Assembly (NCBI RefSeq): GCF_002205645.1
Contig: NZ_NIOF01000001.1
Coordinates: forward strand, 682,001-746,000
Source: Roseateles aquatilis
GTDB lineage: Bacteria > Pseudomonadota > Gammaproteobacteria > Burkholderiales > Burkholderiaceae_C
Direction: 5' to 3'
DNA length: 64,000 bases
Below the pieces are notes generated by a model. That model was not told the origin of the DNA, searched no databases, and saw only the letters and a program-made list of their open reading frames with translations. Shown one piece after another: positions 60,757 to 64,000 of this stretch. Position numbers and translations under genes: made by a program. Every line of letters starts with the position of its first letter. The stretch's first letter is position 1.

Positions 60757-62070
60757 TCAGGGCCGCCGATAACGCAGCGCCCCCGCCACGTAGCTGGCCA
60801 CGAGGTTGCGCTCGTCCGACAGCGTCATCCAGGCGAAGGCCCGCTCGTGCGCGTCGCGGGTCAGCGCCATGCGGCCCTCGGCCACCGGCCCGACGGCCCA
60901 GTCCCAGACGCAGACGTCGGCCAGCGTCGCCGCGCCGAAGTGGCCCAGCTCCCGCTCCAGCCCCAGCGCCTGCGCCGCGCCGAGCGTGGCCGCGTGCAGG
61001 CCCGACCACGCGGTCATGCGCTGGCCGTTGAGCGACTGCACCTTGTAGCCGTCCGCCAGCGTCCGCTGCGTCGACAGCGAGGTGCCGCCGCCCACGTCGC
61101 TGGCCGCGCTGACGCGCACGCCGGCCGCCAGCGCGCCGGGCCAGTCGAACAGCCCGCTGCCCAGGAACAGGTTGGACGACGGGCAATGCGCGAGGTGCGC
61201 GCCGGTGCGGGCCAGCACCCGCCGATCGGTGTCGTCGAGCCAGATGCCATGCGCCAGCACCGCGCGCGGATGCAGCAGGCCGACGCGGTCATAGACGTCG
61301 AGGTAGCTGCGCGCGTCGGGGAAAAGCTTCGCGACCCACTCGACCTCGCCACGGTTCTCGGCCACGTGGGTCTGCATGTACAGGCTGGCATCGGCGCGGC
61401 ACAGCGCCCCGGCCATCGCCAGTTGCTCCGGCGTGCTGGTCGGCGCGAAACGCACGGTGACCGCGTAGGCCAGGCGCTCGCGGCCATGGTGGCGGGCGAT
61501 CAGGTCGAGGCAGTCGCGCTCGGCCTGCACCACGTCGTCGCGCAGGCCGTCGGGGGCGTGCCGGTCCATCAGCACCTTGCCGGTGATCAGCCGCATGCCG
61601 CGCTCGGCGGCGGCGTCGAAGAGCGCATCGGCCGAGACCTTGTGCACCGTCGGATAGACGACCGCCGACGTCGTGCCGTGGGCCAGCAGCGCGTCGAGGA
61701 AACGGCCGGCGCCGACCCGCGCCACCTCGGGATCGGCGTAGCGGCCCTCGGCGGGGAAGGTGTAGGTCTCCAGCCAGTCCAGCAGCTCCGCCCCGTAGGA
61801 CGCGATCACGTCCAGTTGCGGGCTGTGCACGTGGGTGTCGACGAAGCCGGGCAGGATCAGCCGCCCGGCGTGGTCCTCGCGCGCCCAGCCGTCCCCCGGA
61901 TCGTCGGCCTGCGCGCCGACGATGCGGCCGTGCTCGATCAGCAGCCAGTGGTCCGGGCGCAGGCGCACGGCGGGGTCGTCCACGCGCGCCCACTGCGGCG
62001 CGGCGGTGAAGTCCAGCAGGTCGCCCTTCAGGGCCAGGCGCGCCGGAGCGGCGGATCGTTGATTCGTCAT
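60757..62070 (-). CDS. guaD: Guanine deaminase
   Basis: GuaD converts guanine to xanthine and ammonia. The 437-residue amidohydrolase has the metal motif H80-x-H82 in GFVDTHVHSPQ, TVRFAPTSTPEQL with the guanine-binding arginine region, QTHVAENRGEVEW with the metal-binding His, and AHGIWLDDTD, AHCPSSNLFLGSG and SAASDVGGGTSLS with the catalytic aspartate. All are typical of bacterial guanine deaminases. It is followed upstream by a LysR regulator on the same strand and then divergent xdhA, so the three form a purine-catabolism locus. Confidence 0.95.
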   Translation of the reverse strand: MTNQRSAAPARLALKGDLLDFTAAPQWARVDDPAVRLRPDHWLLIEHGRIVGAQADDPGDGWAREDHAGRLILPGFVDTHVHSPQLDVIASYGAELLDWLETYTFPAEGRYADPEVARVGAGRFLDALLAHGTTSAVVYPTVHKVSADALFDAAAERGMRLITGKVLMDRHAPDGLRDDVVQAERDCLDLIARHHGRERLAYAVTVRFAPTSTPEQLAMAGALCRADASLYMQTHVAENRGEVEWVAKLFPDARSYLDVYDRVGLLHPRAVLAHGIWLDDTDRRVLARTGAHLAHCPSSNLFLGSGLFDWPGALAAGVRVSAASDVGGGTSLSTQRTLADGYKVQSLNGQRMTAWSGLHAATLGAAQALGLERELGHFGAATLADVCVWDWAVGPVAEGRMALTRDAHERAFAWMTLSDERNLVASYVAGALRYRRP

Positions 62071-62098
62071 GCGTTGAACGGGAAAGAACTCGGGAACC

Positions 62099-63046
62099 TT
62101 ACTTCACCAGCTCGCGCGCCACTTCGCGCACCTGCTCGCGCAGCCAGCGCAGCGGCGCGCTGTTGTGGCTGACGTCGTGCCACAGCTGGTAATACGTCAT
62201 CGGCGGAAACGCCACCGGGCAGCGCAGCACCGTCACCGGCAACTGGTCCAGATAGCGGTTGCAGAACAGCCGGCCGGTGGTCAGCACCAGCAGGCTGCGC
62301 GCCACCATCTGCGGCAACTGCCCGAAATGGGCGCAGCGCACCGCGATGCGGCGCTCCAGCCCCAGCGAGGCCAGGTGCTGCTCGATCACGCCCGGCTGGT
62401 TGCGGCTCAGCGGCATCGGCGCCAGATGCTGGCAGTCCAGGTAACGCTGCTGCGTCCAGGCGCGCGGCGCCATGCGGGCGGCGGGATGATCGTTGCCGAC
62501 CAGGCACACCACCTCGTCGACCAGCAGGCGGCCCAGGTGCAGCTCCTCGGGCGGCTCCAGCCAGTTGCCGATCACCAGGTCCACCTCGCCGCGCGCGAGC
62601 GAGGCGCGGTAATCGAAGTCCGCCGTCAGCGGCTGCAGATCGAGCTGCACGCCCGGCGCCATGCGTTGCAGCCGCGCGACCAGTTGCGGCAGGAACAGCG
62701 GGTCGATGTAGTCACTGGCCGCGACGCGATAACGCAGCGTGGCGGTGGCCGGGTCGAAGCCGGCCTTGCGCAGGCGGACGCCGAACAGCTCGTCGGCCTC
62801 GCGCAGCAGCCGCTCGGCGGGGGCGACCAGCTCCAGCGCGGTCGCCGTCGGCGTCATGCCCGCGCCGCTGCGCACCAGCAGCGGGTCGCCCGTGAGCGCA
62901 CGCAAGCGCCGCAACTGCGCGCTCAAGGCGGGCTGCGTACTGCCGAGCCGCATCGCGGCCCTGGACACACTGCGCTCGACGATCAAGGTATGCAGGACCC
63001 GCACCAGAAGGAGGTCGATCTTGTCGAAATTGAGCTCTTGCGACAT
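62099..63046 (-). CDS. LysR family regulator of the purine catabolism locus
   Basis: The 315-residue regulator has the LysR winged helix at residues 5-65 (LDLL-type LLLVRVLHTLIVERSVSRAA, MRLGSTQPALSAQLRRLRAL) and a periplasmic-binding-protein-like effector domain (LRYRVAASDYIDPLFLPQLV onwards). It is 28 bp from guaD on the same strand and divergent from xdhA, so it most likely controls both; the ligand may be a purine or its breakdown product. ATG 63046 is preferred to the TTG two codons upstream. No strong ribosome site is visible. Confidence 0.92.
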   Translation of the reverse strand: MSQELNFDKIDLLLVRVLHTLIVERSVSRAAMRLGSTQPALSAQLRRLRALTGDPLLVRSGAGMTPTATALELVAPAERLLREADELFGVRLRKAGFDPATATLRYRVAASDYIDPLFLPQLVARLQRMAPGVQLDLQPLTADFDYRASLARGEVDLVIGNWLEPPEELHLGRLLVDEVVCLVGNDHPAARMAPRAWTQQRYLDCQHLAPMPLSRNQPGVIEQHLASLGLERRIAVRCAHFGQLPQMVARSLLVLTTGRLFCNRYLDQLPVTVLRCPVAFPPMTYYQLWHDVSHNSAPLRWLREQVREVARELVK

Positions 63047-63067
63047 CAGCAATCACATATACAGGCC

Positions 63068-63083
63068 ATACGCCACATCGTAT
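63068..63083. promoter_or_regulatory. LysR-type dyad between the regulator and xdhA
   Basis: ATACG-N6-CGTAT forms a perfect 5 bp palindrome in the 103 bp divergent spacer, in an AT-richer patch. This is the layout of a LysR-family binding site placed to control both the regulator and xdhA. Confidence 0.5.
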
Positions 63084-63149
63084 AACCATATGCACTTCAC
63101 AGGAGTACCGTTCGAGGTAATTGCATCTGCCCGCCTGCCGCCAGCCTCC

Positions 63150-64000
63150 ATGAGTTCTCCGCGTCCCCTCCGCTTCGTCCACCAGGGTCGAGTGCAGTCT
63201 GTCACCGGTCTGCCGCCCACCACCACGGTGTTGCAGTACCTGCGCGAGCACGCCCGCTGCGCCGGCACCAAGGAGGGCTGCGCCGAAGGAGACTGCGGCG
63301 CCTGCACGGTGCTGGTGGGCGAGCTGGACGCCGACGGCGACGCCCTGGCGCTGCGCAACGTCAACGCCTGCATCCAGTTGCTGCCGATGCTGGACGGCAA
63401 GGCCTTGCTGACGGTCGAGGACCTGGGCGACAGCACCGACCTGAACCCGGTGCAGCAGGCGCTGGTCGACTGCCACGGCTCGCAATGCGGCTTCTGCACG
63501 CCGGGCTTCGCGATGACGATGCAGGCCATTTACGAGCGCCATCAGGCCGACGGGACGCGCCCCACGCGCCAGGACCTGGCCGACGACCTGGCCGGCAACC
63601 TGTGTCGCTGCACCGGCTACCGCCCCATCCTCGACGCCGGCGAACGCATGTTCGACGCCCCGATCCGCCTGCTGGACCGCGGACCGATCGTCGACGCGCT
63701 GCGGGAACTCCAGCACGACGCGCCGCTGCATTACGAGGCGCCGTCGCGTGCCGGCACGCCGCAACGCGTCTTCGCGCCCCGGTCGCTCGACGACTTCGCC
63801 GCGCTGCGCGAGGCGATGCCGCAGGCGCGCGTGGTCGCCGGCGCCACCGACGTGGGCCTGTGGGTCAACAAGCAGCAGCGCGAGCTGGGCGACGTGATCC
63901 TGACCGGCCGCGTCGAGGAACTGCGCCGCATCGACACCACCACCGTCACCGGATCCGACCGCGCCAGCGAGCGCGTGACGCTGCGCATCGGCGCCGCGGT
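63150..64000 (+). CDS. xdhA: Xanthine dehydrogenase small subunit (partial, cut by window end)
   Basis: The frame from ATG 63150 stays open to the window edge (283 complete codons). The N-terminal plant-type [2Fe-2S] domain has C-x4-C-x2-C in GCAEGDCGACTVLVGEL. The second [2Fe-2S] domain has SQCGFCTPGFAMTMQA and GNLCRCTGYRPILDAG. The FAD-binding CoxS/CoxM-type domain begins at about residue 205 (QRVFAPRSLDDFAALREAMP, VVAGATDVGLWVNKQQ). These together fit XdhA, which passes electrons from the molybdenum subunit XdhB to NAD. Xanthine from guanine deaminase is the expected substrate of the complex. No ribosome site is evident before the ATG. Confidence 0.94.
   Translation, partial: MSSPRPLRFVHQGRVQSVTGLPPTTTVLQYLREHARCAGTKEGCAEGDCGACTVLVGELDADGDALALRNVNACIQLLPMLDGKALLTVEDLGDSTDLNPVQQALVDCHGSQCGFCTPGFAMTMQAIYERHQADGTRPTRQDLADDLAGNLCRCTGYRPILDAGERMFDAPIRLLDRGPIVDALRELQHDAPLHYEAPSRAGTPQRVFAPRSLDDFAALREAMPQARVVAGATDVGLWVNKQQRELGDVILTGRVEELRRIDTTTVTGSDRASERVTLRIGAA

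Overview
The window is a 64 kb chromosomal segment from a GC-rich betaproteobacterium. The order Burkholderiales, close to Roseateles, Mitsuaria, Pelomonas or Rubrivivax, fits best. This rests on the gene content: a Cupriavidus-like phasin behind CTGC-N3-GCAG (PhaR-type) sites, a cysI-DUF934-cysH-cysD-cysN-cobA operon, and a folD-prlC neighbourhood next to a FixJ/LuxR-type regulator. The genus is an inference from protein family resemblance; no rRNA is present. There is no integrase, transposase, CRISPR array or phage structural gene.

Layout. 1-4.8 kb: tail of a response regulator, folD, prlC, then a two-gene cassette (EEP-family phosphodiesterase plus a small unknown protein) on the plus strand. 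4.8-19.1 kb, mostly minus strand: a CHASE2-PAS-GGDEF-EAL cyclic-di-GMP protein, an M16 peptidase, an MFS transporter coupled to rmuC, a 2-hydroxyacid dehydrogenase, nitroreductase-thioesterase, a cupin and a histone-deacetylase-family hydrolase; one unknown exported protein lies on the plus strand. 19.2-34.9 kb, mixed: phaP with a clear promoter and operators, a TetR regulator, a chemoreceptor, a YdeI-like protein, a patatin lipoprotein, a penicillin acylase, pncB, a divergent Lrp-ocd pair and ybiB. Two paralogous secreted proteins with an internally duplicated four-cysteine module lie here, 6 kb apart. 35.2-43.0 kb: the complete assimilatory sulfate reduction operon, followed by a 7Fe ferredoxin and a ferredoxin-NADP reductase.

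43.1-46.7 kb: a minus-strand envelope-stress operon (a small RHH-like protein, PspA, a YqiJ-like protein, a flotillin). 47.0-57.3 kb: a DUF4160-DUF2442 pair, a TPP riboswitch in front of a TonB-dependent receptor, two tRNA-Asn genes, an acetyltransferase, a flavin disulfide oxidoreductase with a YoaK protein, and a second TonB receptor. 57.35-57.78 kb: four tandem copies of a 115-117 bp unit, each able to fold into a long hairpin. 57.9-64.0 kb: a cold-shock-domain membrane protein, an S9 peptidase, and a purine-catabolism locus (guaD, a LysR regulator, and the start of xdhA, cut by the window end).

How parts work together. ATP sulfurylase (CysDN) makes APS. A CysH with the iron-sulfur cysteines of APS reductases gives sulfite, CysI reduces it to sulfide, and CobA supplies the siroheme precursor. 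No flavoprotein CysJ is present, so the adjacent ferredoxin and its reductase are plausible electron donors. GuaD produces xanthine for the XdhA-containing dehydrogenase. The most unusual items are the cysteine-repeat secreted paralogues, the tandem hairpin array, the EEP cassette, the RHH-like gene heading the PspA-flotillin operon, and a terminator with no gene in front of it upstream of the second TonB receptor.
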